Source: an uncultured Fidelibacterota bacterium (lineage in GTDB: Bacteria; Fidelibacterota; Marinisomatia; Marinisomatales; TCS55). Taken from it: a stretch of DNA of 64,000 nucleotides. The position numbers and the translations under genes are program-made. Each line of letters opens with the position of its first letter. Position 1 is the stretch's first letter. The stretch spans positions 1-64,000 of the forward strand of contig CAJWZD010000003.1 in the NCBI GenBank assembly GCA_913049685.1, written 5' to 3'. The notes beneath the pieces are model-generated. The model was not told where the DNA came from. It made no database searches and worked only from the letters and a program-made list of their open reading frames with translations. Below, piece after piece: positions 56,482 to 64,000 of this stretch.

Positions 56482-56880
56482 ATGTCAATGACTGACCCAA
56501 TATCTGATATGTTAACTAGAATACGAAATGCTATGGCAGTAGACAAAAGATTTGTTGATATTCCCGTTTCAAATATGAAAAAACGCATTGCATTCGTACT
56601 CAAACAAGAAAGCTACATTGAAGATTTTGTTTTTATTAAAGATGGTATTAATACCAAAATTAGAATTTTTTTAAAATACGATATTAAAGGCAATGCTGTT
56701 ATTACAACCATTGAAAGAGTAAGTAAGCCTGGTCGAAGAGTCTATGTTAATCAAAATCAGCTTCCTAGAGTTCTTGATGGATTAGGTATATCAATTCTCT
56801 CTACTTCAAAAGGAGTTCTATCTAATAAAGTTGCAAAGCGTTTTGGCGTTGGTGGAGAAGTTATTTGTAATGTTTGGTAA
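56482..56880 (+). CDS. rpsH: 30S ribosomal protein S8
   Basis: S8 is a primary 16S rRNA binding protein and in enteric bacteria represses the spc operon. It has MTDPISDMLTRIRNAMAV and the C-terminal GLGISILSTSKGVLSNKVAKRFGVGGEVICNVW. The length of 132 residues is typical. GGAG lies 5 nt before the ATG. Confidence 0.98.
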   Translation: MSMTDPISDMLTRIRNAMAVDKRFVDIPVSNMKKRIAFVLKQESYIEDFVFIKDGINTKIRIFLKYDIKGNAVITTIERVSKPGRRVYVNQNQLPRVLDGLGISILSTSKGVLSNKVAKRFGVGGEVICNVW

Positions 56881-56886
56881 AAAATT

Positions 56887-57432
56887 ATGTCAAGAATAGG
56901 TAATAAAAATATAGAAATACCAGAAAAAGTCACCGTTGAATTATCATCGGGATTTGCGAAAATTAATGGCCCTAAGGGAAGTATTGACATTCCTGTAAAT
57001 TCAGAAATGACAATTAATATTAGCGATGATTTAGTAAGCGTTGAGAGACCTTCGGATTCGCGGACTCACAAGTCTATTCATGGAACTACCCGTCAATTAA
57101 TCGCTAACGCTGTAAATGGAGTATTTGAAGGTTTTCAGAAAGAGCTTGAAATTAGAGGTGTAGGTTATCAAGCTAATATGGATGGAAGGTATTTAGTTTT
57201 GCAGCTTGGATTTTCTCACGATATTTACTTTGAGCCACCAGTTGGAATTGAAATTAAAACCAATAAAACAGAAATAGTTGTTTCGGGGATCAATAAACAA
57301 CTGGTTGGAGAAGTCTCTGCAAAAATTAGATCTTTTAGAAAACCTGAGCCTTATAAAGGTAAAGGTATTAGGTATAAAGATGAATATGTTAGATCGAAAC
57401 AGGGTAAAACCGTAGGTGGTGCAACAGGATGA
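56887..57432 (+). CDS. rplF: 50S ribosomal protein L6
   Basis: L6 lies near the factor-binding site. It has SRIGNKNIEIPEKVTVEL at the start and the C-terminal PEPYKGKGIRYKDEYVRSKQGKTVG. The length of 181 residues is normal. Only AAAAAATT-type sequence precedes the ATG. Confidence 0.98.
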   Translation: MSRIGNKNIEIPEKVTVELSSGFAKINGPKGSIDIPVNSEMTINISDDLVSVERPSDSRTHKSIHGTTRQLIANAVNGVFEGFQKELEIRGVGYQANMDGRYLVLQLGFSHDIYFEPPVGIEIKTNKTEIVVSGINKQLVGEVSAKIRSFRKPEPYKGKGIRYKDEYVRSKQGKTVGGATG

Positions 57433-57803
57433 TAAAAAATTTAACATCAAAAGAAATACGCAACCAACGCAGAACAAATCGAAGTAAGCGAAATAATATC
57501 GCACATCCAACCAAATTTAGAATGGTCGTATCGAAATCATTAAAAAACATTAACGTGCAAATTGTTGATGACCATAAGATGAAAACATTGGTTTCAGCGT
57601 CATCCCTAGATAAAGATTTACAAAATAAAGTTAAAAAGGCAAAAAATAAAACAGAAATAAGTGCGATAATCGGAAGCTCTATAGCTGCTAAGGCTATAAA
57701 AGGTAAAATAAAAGAAGTTGTTTTCGATAGAAATGGCAATCGTTATCATGGTAGAGTTAAAGCTGTAGCCGATGCCGCGCGTGAAGCTGGTTTAAAATTT
57801 TAA
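57429..57803 (+). CDS. rplR: 50S ribosomal protein L18
   Basis: L18 binds 5S rRNA. The 124-residue protein has a basic N-terminal tail, HPTKFRMVVSKSLKNINVQIVDD and the C-terminal VFDRNGNRYHGRVKAVADAAREAGL. It overlaps rplF by 4 nt. Confidence 0.97.
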   Translation: MIKNLTSKEIRNQRRTNRSKRNNIAHPTKFRMVVSKSLKNINVQIVDDHKMKTLVSASSLDKDLQNKVKKAKNKTEISAIIGSSIAAKAIKGKIKEVVFDRNGNRYHGRVKAVADAAREAGLKF

Positions 57804-57812
57804 AGAGAAAAT

Positions 57813-58310
57813 ATGATAAATCCTGCAGAATTAGACTTACAAGAAGAAAATGTAATTAGAGTCACCAGAGTAGCAAAAGTTACTTCAAGAGGTAAAAATT
57901 TTCGTTTTGGTGCACTCGTAGTGATTGGAGATGGAAAAGGTCATGTTGGTGTAGGTCAAGGAAAAGCTGGTGAAGTTATGTCTGCTATTAATAAGGCAAA
58001 AGAGGAAGCAAAGCAAAATATTGTTAAGATTAATTTAGTTAATGGCACTATTCCTCATAAGATTGTTTCTAGATACAGTGCTAGTAAGGTAATGCTAAAG
58101 CCTGCAGCTCCTGGTACCGGTATAATTGCTGGAGCAGCTGTTAGAGCTGTTATGGAGCAGGTTGGTGTAAAGAATATTCTAACTAAGCGATTTGGTTCAA
58201 ATAATCCTCTTAATGTTACAAAAGCTACCATGAAAGCTTTAAATGATCTTCAAGACGCAGTAGCAGTTTCAAGTAAGAGAGGTATTTCAATTAAAGGTGT
58301 TTTTAATTAA
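57813..58310 (+). CDS. rpsE: 30S ribosomal protein S5
   Basis: S5 is part of the decoding fidelity system. The double-stranded RNA-binding-like core has VIRVTRVAKVTSRGKNFRFGALVVIGDGKGHVG and the GTGIIAGAAVRAVMEQVGVKNILTKRFGSNN helix region. The length of 165 residues is normal. AAAGAG lies before the ATG. Confidence 0.98.
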   Translation: MINPAELDLQEENVIRVTRVAKVTSRGKNFRFGALVVIGDGKGHVGVGQGKAGEVMSAINKAKEEAKQNIVKINLVNGTIPHKIVSRYSASKVMLKPAAPGTGIIAGAAVRAVMEQVGVKNILTKRFGSNNPLNVTKATMKALNDLQDAVAVSSKRGISIKGVFN

Positions 58311-58312
58311 TT

Positions 58313-58498
58313 ATGACTAAAAACAACAAACTTAAAATTAGACAAATTAAAAGCCCTATTGGCTACAAGAAAAAAGCGAAATCTACTCTAACTGCCCTAG
58401 GTTTGAAAAAAATTAATCAGGTTGTTGAGCATAATGATACTCCTCAAATAAGAGGAATGCTTACCGTGGTCAATTATTTAGTAAGAATAGAGAAATAA
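58313..58498 (+). CDS. rpmD: 50S ribosomal protein L30
   Basis: This 61-residue protein has LKIRQIKSPIGYKKKAKSTLTALGLKKINQVVEHNDTPQIRGML, the standard pattern of bacterial L30. It starts 2 nt after rpsE and abuts rplO. No clear Shine-Dalgarno is visible. Confidence 0.96.
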   Translation: MTKNNKLKIRQIKSPIGYKKKAKSTLTALGLKKINQVVEHNDTPQIRGMLTVVNYLVRIEK

Positions 58499-58939
58499 AT
58501 GAAACTCGGAAATTTAAAACCAGCTAGTGGATCAACTCATTCTAAAAAAAGAGTGGGCAGAGGTCATGGTTCAGGATTAGGTAGAAGCGCTGGAAGAGGT
58601 GATAAGGGTTATCATTCAAGGTCCGGTTCAAAACATAGACCGTGGTTTGAAGGTGGTCAAATGCCCTTGCATCGAAGAGTCCCTAAAAGAGGTTTTTCAA
58701 ATTTTTTATTTAAGAAGGAATATCAGATTGTTAATATTTCTGATTTAGAAAATGTAGATGTTCAAGATGTCAACCCTACTATATTAAAAGAAAAGGGTCT
58801 AATTAAGTACGCACTTCGTCCCATTAAAATTTTAGGCAATGGAGACCTAAATAAGAAAATTAATATAACAGCTAGCGCATTTAGCTCATCGGCTGTCAAA
58901 AAAATTGAGAAGGCTGGCGGTACTGCTACCAAACAATAA
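58499..58939 (+). CDS. rplO: 50S ribosomal protein L15
   Basis: L15 has the Gly-rich N-terminal tail KRVGRGHGSGLGRSAGRGDKG, the FEGGQMPLHRRVPKRGF turn and a conserved C-terminal globular domain. The length of 146 residues is normal. It begins immediately after the rpmD stop. Confidence 0.97.
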   Translation: MKLGNLKPASGSTHSKKRVGRGHGSGLGRSAGRGDKGYHSRSGSKHRPWFEGGQMPLHRRVPKRGFSNFLFKKEYQIVNISDLENVDVQDVNPTILKEKGLIKYALRPIKILGNGDLNKKINITASAFSSSAVKKIEKAGGTATKQ

Positions 58940-58941
58940 AT

Positions 58942-60270
58942 ATGATTGATAAATTTAAATCTATATTTATTATCCCAGAGCTCCGCAAAAGAATCTTGTT
59001 TACTTTAGGCGTTCTTATTGTTGCTCGCTTAGGAGCACATATCCCAATACCTGGTATAAATGGTGAAGCGCTTAGTGCTGCTTTTCAGGGCTATCAAAAT
59101 ACATTACTTGGTCTTTACAATCTCTTTGCTGGGGGCGCATTTGAAAAGGCAACTTTATTTGCTCTTGGGATTATGCCTTATATATCAGCTTCAATTATAA
59201 TTCAATTAATGAGTACTGTTGTTCCATATTTCCAAAGACTTCAAAAAGAAGGAGAAGCTGGTAGAAAAAAAATAACCCAAGTTACGCGTTATTTAACTGT
59301 TCTTATATCAGCTATGCAGGCATATGGTATCGTAGCGGTATTCCTTCCATCAATGTCATCAGCTGGCCAGTCTGTAGTTATAAATCCAGGTTTTTCATTT
59401 ATTTTTACTGGAACAATTTGTCTTATTACTGGAACTATTTTACTTATGTGGCTTGGCGAAAGAATAACTGAGCGCGGAATTGGTAATGGAATATCTCTTA
59501 TTATTATGATTGGTATTGTTTCTCGACTGCCAAATGTTGTTGTAAGTGAAATTGCACTTGTTAATGAAGGAGTTAGGAGCATTCTTAGTGAGCTTATTTT
59601 ATTAGCTGTTATGCTTGCAGTAATTTGTTTTGTTGTGCTTTTGACACAAGGTACTAGAAAAATTCCAGTGTCCTATGCGAAGCGCGTAGTAGGTAGAAAA
59701 GTATATGGTGGTCAATCTACCCACATACCCTTGAAGGTGAACACTGCTGGAGTTATGCCTATCATTTTTGCACAATCAATTATGTTTATTCCAAGCACTA
59801 TAGCAACATTTTTTAGTGAAAGCAGTTTTATGCAAACTGTTATGAGATGGTTTTCTTTCGATCATCCGTTTTATTGGATTGTTTTTGGTCTGATGATTGT
59901 ATTTTTTACCTATTTCTATACAGCTATTGCTTTTGATCCAACTCAGGTTTCGCAACAAATGAAACAGCATGGTGGATTTATACCTGGAATAAGACCAGGC
60001 AAGAAAACAGCAGAATATATTGACAATATACTTTCCCGCGTAACCCTTCCAGGATCATTTGCATTAGCAGCTGTTGCAGTTTTCCCATATATATTAATGC
60101 AAATAATGGATGTCAGCTATGACTTAGCTTCTTTTTTTGGAGGCACTAGCCTTTTAATTATTGTTGGTGTAGCTCTTGACACATTACAGCAGATTGAATC
60201 CCACCTAATGAGTCGACATTACGATGGATTTTTATCCAAAGGTAAAATTCGAGGCAGAAGGAGGATTTAA
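58942..60270 (+). CDS. secY: Preprotein translocase subunit SecY
   Basis: SecY forms the protein-conducting channel of the inner membrane. Ten transmembrane segments can be followed, and family marks include RLGAHIPIPGING near residues 29-41, FALGIMPYISASIIIQLM near 71-88, ERITERGIGNGISLIIMIGI, and HGGFIPGIRPGK near 346-357. The length of 442 residues is typical. It starts 2 nt after rplO. adk, which follows secY in many genomes, is absent; map follows instead. Confidence 0.98.
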   Translation: MIDKFKSIFIIPELRKRILFTLGVLIVARLGAHIPIPGINGEALSAAFQGYQNTLLGLYNLFAGGAFEKATLFALGIMPYISASIIIQLMSTVVPYFQRLQKEGEAGRKKITQVTRYLTVLISAMQAYGIVAVFLPSMSSAGQSVVINPGFSFIFTGTICLITGTILLMWLGERITERGIGNGISLIIMIGIVSRLPNVVVSEIALVNEGVRSILSELILLAVMLAVICFVVLLTQGTRKIPVSYAKRVVGRKVYGGQSTHIPLKVNTAGVMPIIFAQSIMFIPSTIATFFSESSFMQTVMRWFSFDHPFYWIVFGLMIVFFTYFYTAIAFDPTQVSQQMKQHGGFIPGIRPGKKTAEYIDNILSRVTLPGSFALAAVAVFPYILMQIMDVSYDLASFFGGTSLLIIVGVALDTLQQIESHLMSRHYDGFLSKGKIRGRRRI

Positions 60271-60272
60271 TT

Positions 60273-61031
60273 ATGGTGAATATTCGATCTGAAAAAGAAA
60301 TTCAACTCATTGCTGATAGCTGTCAAATCGTTGCTGACACTCTTGACATGCTTACAGCTCAAGTTAAACCTGGTGTAAAAATATCTGACCTTGATAAGCT
60401 AGCAGAGGAGTTTATCGTCTCTAAAGGTGCTCGTCCTGCATTTAAGGGTTATATGGGTTTTCCAGCAACCCTATGTGTATCTGTAGACGATGAAGTAGTT
60501 CACGGTATACCAACCGATAGATACCTTGAAGAAGGTCAAATTGTTGGAATTGATTGTGGCGCTGAAAAAGAAGGTTATTATGGTGATCATGCAAGAACTT
60601 TTTCTATTGGAAAAATTTCTGATAGCAAACAAAAACTTATGGATATTACTAAAGATTGCTTATTAATAGGAATTTCTAAAGCAAAGCCAGGAAACTATGT
60701 TTCTGATATTGGCCATGCAATCCAGTCGCTTGCAGAGTCAAATGGTTTTTCAGTTGTTCGGGAGCTAGTTGGTCATGGTATAGGATCTAGTCTTCACGAA
60801 GAGCCCCAAGTACCAAATTATGGAAACCCCAGACAAGGATATAGGCTAACTGAAGGAATGTGTATTGCTATAGAGCCAATGATTAACATGGGCAATAAAG
60901 AGGTTATGACAGATTCAGATGGATGGACTATCCGCACAAAAGATGGAGAGGTTTCTGCGCATTTTGAACACACAATCGCAATTACTTCCAATGGTCCAAA
61001 AATTCTCAGTAAAAGCAGGTTGTATGGCTAA
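60273..61031 (+). CDS. map: Methionine aminopeptidase, type I
   Basis: This enzyme removes the initiator methionine. The metal ligands fall in [21 protein letters not shown], with its two Asp residues, then [13 protein letters not shown] with His, AIEPMINMG with Glu, and HFEHTIAIT with the last Glu. The length of 252 residues is that of type Ia. GGAGG lies 9 nt before the ATG, inside the end of secY. It overlaps infA by 8 nt. Confidence 0.98.
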   Translation: MVNIRSEKEIQLIADSCQIVADTLDMLTAQVKPGVKISDLDKLAEEFIVSKGARPAFKGYMGFPATLCVSVDDEVVHGIPTDRYLEEGQIVGIDCGAEKEGYYGDHARTFSIGKISDSKQKLMDITKDCLLIGISKAKPGNYVSDIGHAIQSLAESNGFSVVRELVGHGIGSSLHEEPQVPNYGNPRQGYRLTEGMCIAIEPMINMGNKEVMTDSDGWTIRTKDGEVSAHFEHTIAITSNGPKILSKSRLYG

Positions 61032-61251
61032 AGAAGAAGCAATACAAGTTGAAGGAGTAATTAAGGAGACATTGCCAAATGCGATGTTTCGAGTAGAGGT
61101 TGAAATCGGTGATGATAAACATGAGGTTTTGGCTCACGTAAGCGGGAAGATGAGAATGCATTTTATTAAAATACTTCCAGGTGATATTGTAAAACTAGAG
61201 ATATCTCCATATGATCTAACTAGAGGACGAATAACATACCGAAATAAATAA
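61024..61251 (+). CDS. infA: Translation initiation factor IF-1
   Basis: This 75-residue OB-fold protein reads [30 protein letters not shown] at the start and continues with [39 protein letters not shown], in the family order. I chose ATG 61024, eight bases inside the map gene; an in-frame ATG at 60919 would encode non-family sequence. It is followed by rpmJ after 1 nt. Confidence 0.97.
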   Translation: MAKEEAIQVEGVIKETLPNAMFRVEVEIGDDKHEVLAHVSGKMRMHFIKILPGDIVKLEISPYDLTRGRITYRNK

Positions 61252-61252
61252 T

Positions 61253-61366
61253 ATGAAAGTAAGAGCTTCAGTTAAAAAAATATGCGATAAATGCAAAATT
61301 ATACGTCGCAAAGGCGTTGTTATGGTTATCTGTGAGAACCCTAAACACAAACAAAGACAAGGTTAG
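61253..61366 (+). CDS. rpmJ: 50S ribosomal protein L36, zinc-binding form
   Basis: This 37-residue protein reads [19 protein letters not shown] and ends NPKHKQRQG. Cys11, Cys14, Cys27 and His32 form the complete zinc site, so this is the C-plus form. It lies between infA and rpsM, its standard position. Confidence 0.96.
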   Translation: MKVRASVKKICDKCKIIRRKGVVMVICENPKHKQRQG

Positions 61367-61369
61367 GAG
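61365..61369 (+). promoter_or_regulatory. Shine-Dalgarno site of rpsM (TTG start)
   Basis: AGGAG overlaps the rpmJ stop codon and lies 6 nt before TTG 61376. It supports the TTG start of rpsM. Confidence 0.75.
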
Positions 61370-61375
61370 TAGATT

Positions 61376-61750
61376 TTGGCACGTATTTCAGGTGTAGATA
61401 TCCCTAGAGAAAAAAAAGTACCATATTCTCTTTGTTATATTCATGGAATTGGATTGACATTAGCTAAAAATATTTGTGAATATGCTAAAGTTGATGAAGA
61501 TAAAAGAGTTAGCGAATTAACTGATAATCAGGTTGCATCAATTAGGGACGCCATAACTGCTTTGCAAATAAGAGTTGAGGGAGAGCAAAGAACCCAGGTT
61601 TCAATGGATATTAAAAGAAAAAGAGATATAGGCTGCTATCAGGGACTTAGGCATAGAAGAGGTCTCCCCGTTAATGGACAAAGAACTAAAACAAATTCAA
61701 GAACACGTAAAGGTAAACGTAGAACAATAGGCCTTGGAAAGAAAGTGTAA
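61376..61750 (+). CDS. rpsM: 30S ribosomal protein S13
   Basis: S13 sits in the subunit head and contacts the P-site tRNA. It starts, from TTG, with ARISGVDIPREKKVPYSLCYIHGIG, and ends with the basic tail RHRRGLPVNGQRTKTNSRTRKG in the standard order. The length of 124 residues is normal. Confidence 0.98.
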   Translation: MARISGVDIPREKKVPYSLCYIHGIGLTLAKNICEYAKVDEDKRVSELTDNQVASIRDAITALQIRVEGEQRTQVSMDIKRKRDIGCYQGLRHRRGLPVNGQRTKTNSRTRKGKRRTIGLGKKV

Positions 61751-61756
61751 AAATTT

Positions 61757-62152
61757 ATGGCTCAACCAACTAAAGATTCAAAAAGACGAAAAAAGAAAGG
61801 AAGTGTAGATCCTTCTGGGGTTGCTCATATTAAAGCAACTTTTAACAATACTCACATTACATTGACAGATAAGTTTGGTAATGTTGTAGCATGGTCTACA
61901 GCGGGAACAAGTGGCTTTAAAGGTTCCAGAAAAAGCACAGCTTTTGCAGCAACATTAGCCGCAGAAAAAGCAGCGCAAGAAGCTATTCAAATGGGTATGA
62001 AAACTATTGACGTTAGAGTTAAAGGTCCAGGCGCTGGCAGAGAGTCAGCTATTAGGGCTCTTGCAGTTGCCGGTTTAGAGGTAATGTCAATTAAAGATGT
62101 CACGCCATTACCTCATAATGGTTGCAGACCTCCTAAAAGAAGAAGGGTGTAA
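61757..62152 (+). CDS. rpsK: 30S ribosomal protein S11
   Basis: S11 is in the platform near the E site. It has the [27 protein letters not shown] core, and the C-terminal [14 protein letters not shown] tail that contacts rRNA. The length of 131 residues is normal. An AAAAATTT leader without Shine-Dalgarno precedes it. Confidence 0.98.
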   Translation: MAQPTKDSKRRKKKGSVDPSGVAHIKATFNNTHITLTDKFGNVVAWSTAGTSGFKGSRKSTAFAATLAAEKAAQEAIQMGMKTIDVRVKGPGAGRESAIRALAVAGLEVMSIKDVTPLPHNGCRPPKRRRV

Positions 62153-62160
62153 AATTATAT

Positions 62161-62778
62161 ATGTCTAAAGTTGATATACCTAAAGGTAAGCTGGTCAGAA
62201 AGTTTGGAGAAAATATATTTGGAAATCCAAAATATGATACTTTGTTGAATAAAAAACCTTATATGCCTGGGCAGCATGGACCAAATAGAAGAAGAAGGCT
62301 TTCAAACTATGGTGTTCAGTTGCAAGAAAAGCAAAAAATAAAGGCTATGTTTGGAGTATTAGAAAAACAATTTCGTAACTATTTTCATAAGGCTGAAAAG
62401 ATGGATGGAGAAACTGGTACCAATCTTTTACAGTTACTTGAATGTAGATTGGATAATGTTGTTTATCGATTAGGTTTTGCTTCGACAAGATCTCAATCAA
62501 GACAATTAGTTTCGCATGCACATTTTTTGCTCAACAATCGTAAGTGCAATTTTCCATCAGCTTCAATAAAGCCAGGTGACGTAATTCAAGTGCGAGACAA
62601 GTCAAGAAAATTAGATGTTATTCTTGATTCAATTAAAAATGTTAAAGGTGATATTTCCTATTCGTGGCTTGAACTTGACAAGGCTAAAATGAAAGGATCA
62701 TTTATTGCTGTTCCAGATAGGGAAGAAATGCTGTTAACCGTAAATGAGCAATTAGTAGTTGAGCTTTACTCAAAATAA
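62161..62778 (+). CDS. rpsD: 30S ribosomal protein S4, zinc-free form
   Basis: S4 starts small-subunit assembly and in enteric bacteria represses the alpha operon. It lacks the N-terminal Cys cluster of zinc-binding S4. The S4 domain includes LECRLDNVVYRLGFASTRSQSRQLVSHAHFLLN (about 95-128), in line with the family. The length of 205 residues is normal. rpoA follows 21 nt after its stop. Confidence 0.98.
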   Translation: MSKVDIPKGKLVRKFGENIFGNPKYDTLLNKKPYMPGQHGPNRRRRLSNYGVQLQEKQKIKAMFGVLEKQFRNYFHKAEKMDGETGTNLLQLLECRLDNVVYRLGFASTRSQSRQLVSHAHFLLNNRKCNFPSASIKPGDVIQVRDKSRKLDVILDSIKNVKGDISYSWLELDKAKMKGSFIAVPDREEMLLTVNEQLVVELYSK

Positions 62779-62799
62779 AAAAATAAGGTTATTAATCCA

Positions 62800-63774
62800 A
62801 TGTCAAAAAAAGAATATAAATTAAAAATTAAAACTGAAAAAGATTCACTTACTGATACTTATGGTAAATTTGTTCTTCAACCACTGGAAAGAGGGTATGC
62901 TGTAACAGTAGGAAACGCTTTAAGGAGAGTGCTCTTAACCAGCTTGCCTGGAGCTGCAATAACAAATGTAAAAGTAGACGGTGTTTTGCATGAATTTTCA
63001 ACTATTCCTGGCGTCAAAGACGACATGGCTGATATTATTCAAAATTTAAAGAGTGTTAGATTTAAACTTTCAGATTCTGATGTAGATAACGTTAAAGTGT
63101 CTCTTAAGGGTAAAAAAGTATTTACAGCTGCTGAGATACAAAAGGCTACCGATCAATTTGAGGTCTTAAATCAAGATCAGTATATTACCGAAGTTAATAC
63201 AAATGGAAAGTTTGAGATTGAATTAAGAATTGGTGTAGGAAAAGGATATGTTCCTTCAGAAGAAAATGAACTTCCTAATGCTCCAATTGGAACGTTAGCC
63301 ATGGATAGTATTTTTAACCCAGTAACAAAAGTAACTTACAATGTACAACCTGTGCCAGGAGCAAAAGATCCTATCGAAATACTTTCTGTAGAGGTTGAAA
63401 CCGATGGTTCGGTAACTCCGCAGGACGCTATAAGTTACTCAGCAACTGTACTCATGGATCATCTAAAGCTTGTTGAGGCAATAGCAAAACCTGAAGTTCT
63501 TGAAGTTACTGAGAAAATCAGTGAAGAAATTATAAAAGTAAGGAACCTGCTTAATCTTACAATTGATGAGATGGAACTTTCTGTTAGAAGTCATAACTGT
63601 TTGCAAGCAGCAGGCATAAAACATATCTATGAGCTTGTAAGCAAAGAAGAAAGTGAAATGCTTAAATATAAAAATTTTGGGAGAAAATCGCTTACAGAAC
63701 TTGTAGAAAAGTTAGACGATATGGGGATTAGTTTTGGTATGGATGTAGATAAGTATCTTAAGCTTGAAGTTTAA
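62800..63774 (+). CDS. rpoA: DNA-directed RNA polymerase subunit alpha
   Basis: The alpha subunit starts RNA polymerase assembly. The N-terminal domain has FVLQPLERGYAVTVGNALRRVLL and the VDGVLHEFSTIPGV loop. The C-terminal domain (about 245-324), which contacts promoter UP elements and activators, is complete, including RSHNCLQAAGIKHIYELV and FGRKSLTELVEKLDDMG. The length of 324 residues is normal. rplQ follows after 5 nt. Confidence 0.98.
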   Translation: MSKKEYKLKIKTEKDSLTDTYGKFVLQPLERGYAVTVGNALRRVLLTSLPGAAITNVKVDGVLHEFSTIPGVKDDMADIIQNLKSVRFKLSDSDVDNVKVSLKGKKVFTAAEIQKATDQFEVLNQDQYITEVNTNGKFEIELRIGVGKGYVPSEENELPNAPIGTLAMDSIFNPVTKVTYNVQPVPGAKDPIEILSVEVETDGSVTPQDAISYSATVLMDHLKLVEAIAKPEVLEVTEKISEEIIKVRNLLNLTIDEMELSVRSHNCLQAAGIKHIYELVSKEESEMLKYKNFGRKSLTELVEKLDDMGISFGMDVDKYLKLEV

Positions 63775-63779
63775 AAATT

Positions 63780-64000
63780 ATGAGACATCAAAAAAAAGGT
63801 AGAAAGCTCGGTGTAAACCCTTCTCATAGAAAAGCTATGTTGCGTAATCTTGCATCAAATTTGATCAAGCATAAACGCATTCAAACCACTGATTCTAGAG
63901 CAAAAGAGTTGCGTACTTTTATAGAGCCATTAATCACAAAAGCTAAAAAAGCTGATTTAAATTCCACTAGACAGATTCTTAAAAAACTACCTTTTAAAGA
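63780..64000 (+). CDS. rplQ: 50S ribosomal protein L17 (3' end outside window)
   Basis: The first 73 codons of L17 are present: MRHQKKGRKLGVNPSHRKAM and then LRNLASNLIKHKRIQTTDSRAKELR, which match the family. The frame remains open at the right edge. It ends the alpha operon in most bacteria, and it follows rpoA by 5 nt. Confidence 0.96.
   Translation, partial: MRHQKKGRKLGVNPSHRKAMLRNLASNLIKHKRIQTTDSRAKELRTFIEPLITKAKKADLNSTRQILKKLPFK

Overview
The window is an AT-rich (about two thirds A+T by eye), gene-dense chromosomal segment from a Gram-negative-type bacterium. Several genes encode signal peptides, lipoboxes and a predicted outer-membrane barrel. There is also a LolA-like protein next to ftsK, and a heptose-bisphosphatase-like gene. 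The ribosomal gene order, the protein families present and the many lipoproteins fit an uncultivated marine lineage of the FCB type, with Candidatus Marinimicrobia (SAR406) as my best guess. That affiliation is inference: there is no rRNA gene in the window to settle it.

Positions 1-11.8 kb hold envelope and general metabolism genes. In order these are the tail of a membrane protein, a nucleoside deoxyribosyltransferase-like protein, alanine racemase, a NamZ-type muramidase, a predicted outer-membrane protein, an MFS carrier, an acyl-CoA thioesterase, acetyl-CoA synthetase, a cupin, leucyl aminopeptidase and RmuC. Positions 11.8-21.1 kb are the most accessory-looking part. They contain small lipoproteins, a large secreted zinc metalloprotease, a phage-family Gp157-like protein, two peroxiredoxins, two small membrane proteins, a lectin-like lipoprotein, a selenium-binding-protein-like beta-propeller lipoprotein, and SnoaL-like and ABM-like proteins. 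Two clear hairpin terminators separate convergent genes here.

Positions 21.1-34.1 kb carry housekeeping genes in tight, often ATGA-overlapping runs. They include a polyprenol-phosphate glycosyltransferase, accA, a YbgC-type thioesterase, yebC, ruvC-ruvA, an aminotransferase, gcvT, ftsK, a lolA-like gene, a flippase-like membrane protein, gmhB-like, ddl and cysS.

From 34.3 kb to the end runs a very long translation and transcription superoperon. It starts tRNA-Thr(UGU)-Tyr-Gly-Thr(GGU)-tuf-rpmG-tRNA-Trp-secE-nusG-rplK-rplA-rplJ-rplL-rpoB-rpoC. It continues rpsL-rpsG-fusA-S10-spc-secY-map-infA-rpmJ-rpsM-rpsK-rpsD-rpoA and stops inside rplQ. The str, S10, spc and alpha gene groups are joined head to tail with almost no intergenic space and only one tuf gene. 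Notable details are TTG start codons on rpoB, rpoC, rpsC and rpsM, each backed by a good Shine-Dalgarno sequence. There is also a near-identical 17-nt motif in the only two sizeable gaps of this region, and a mix of zinc-binding and zinc-free ribosomal proteins.

I found no CRISPR array, insertion sequence, rRNA, or convincing new multi-gene defence or mobile system. No gene-free stretch exceeds 300 bases; the longest is about 200 bases, between cysS and the first tRNA. The most curious block for follow-up is 11.8-20.2 kb.
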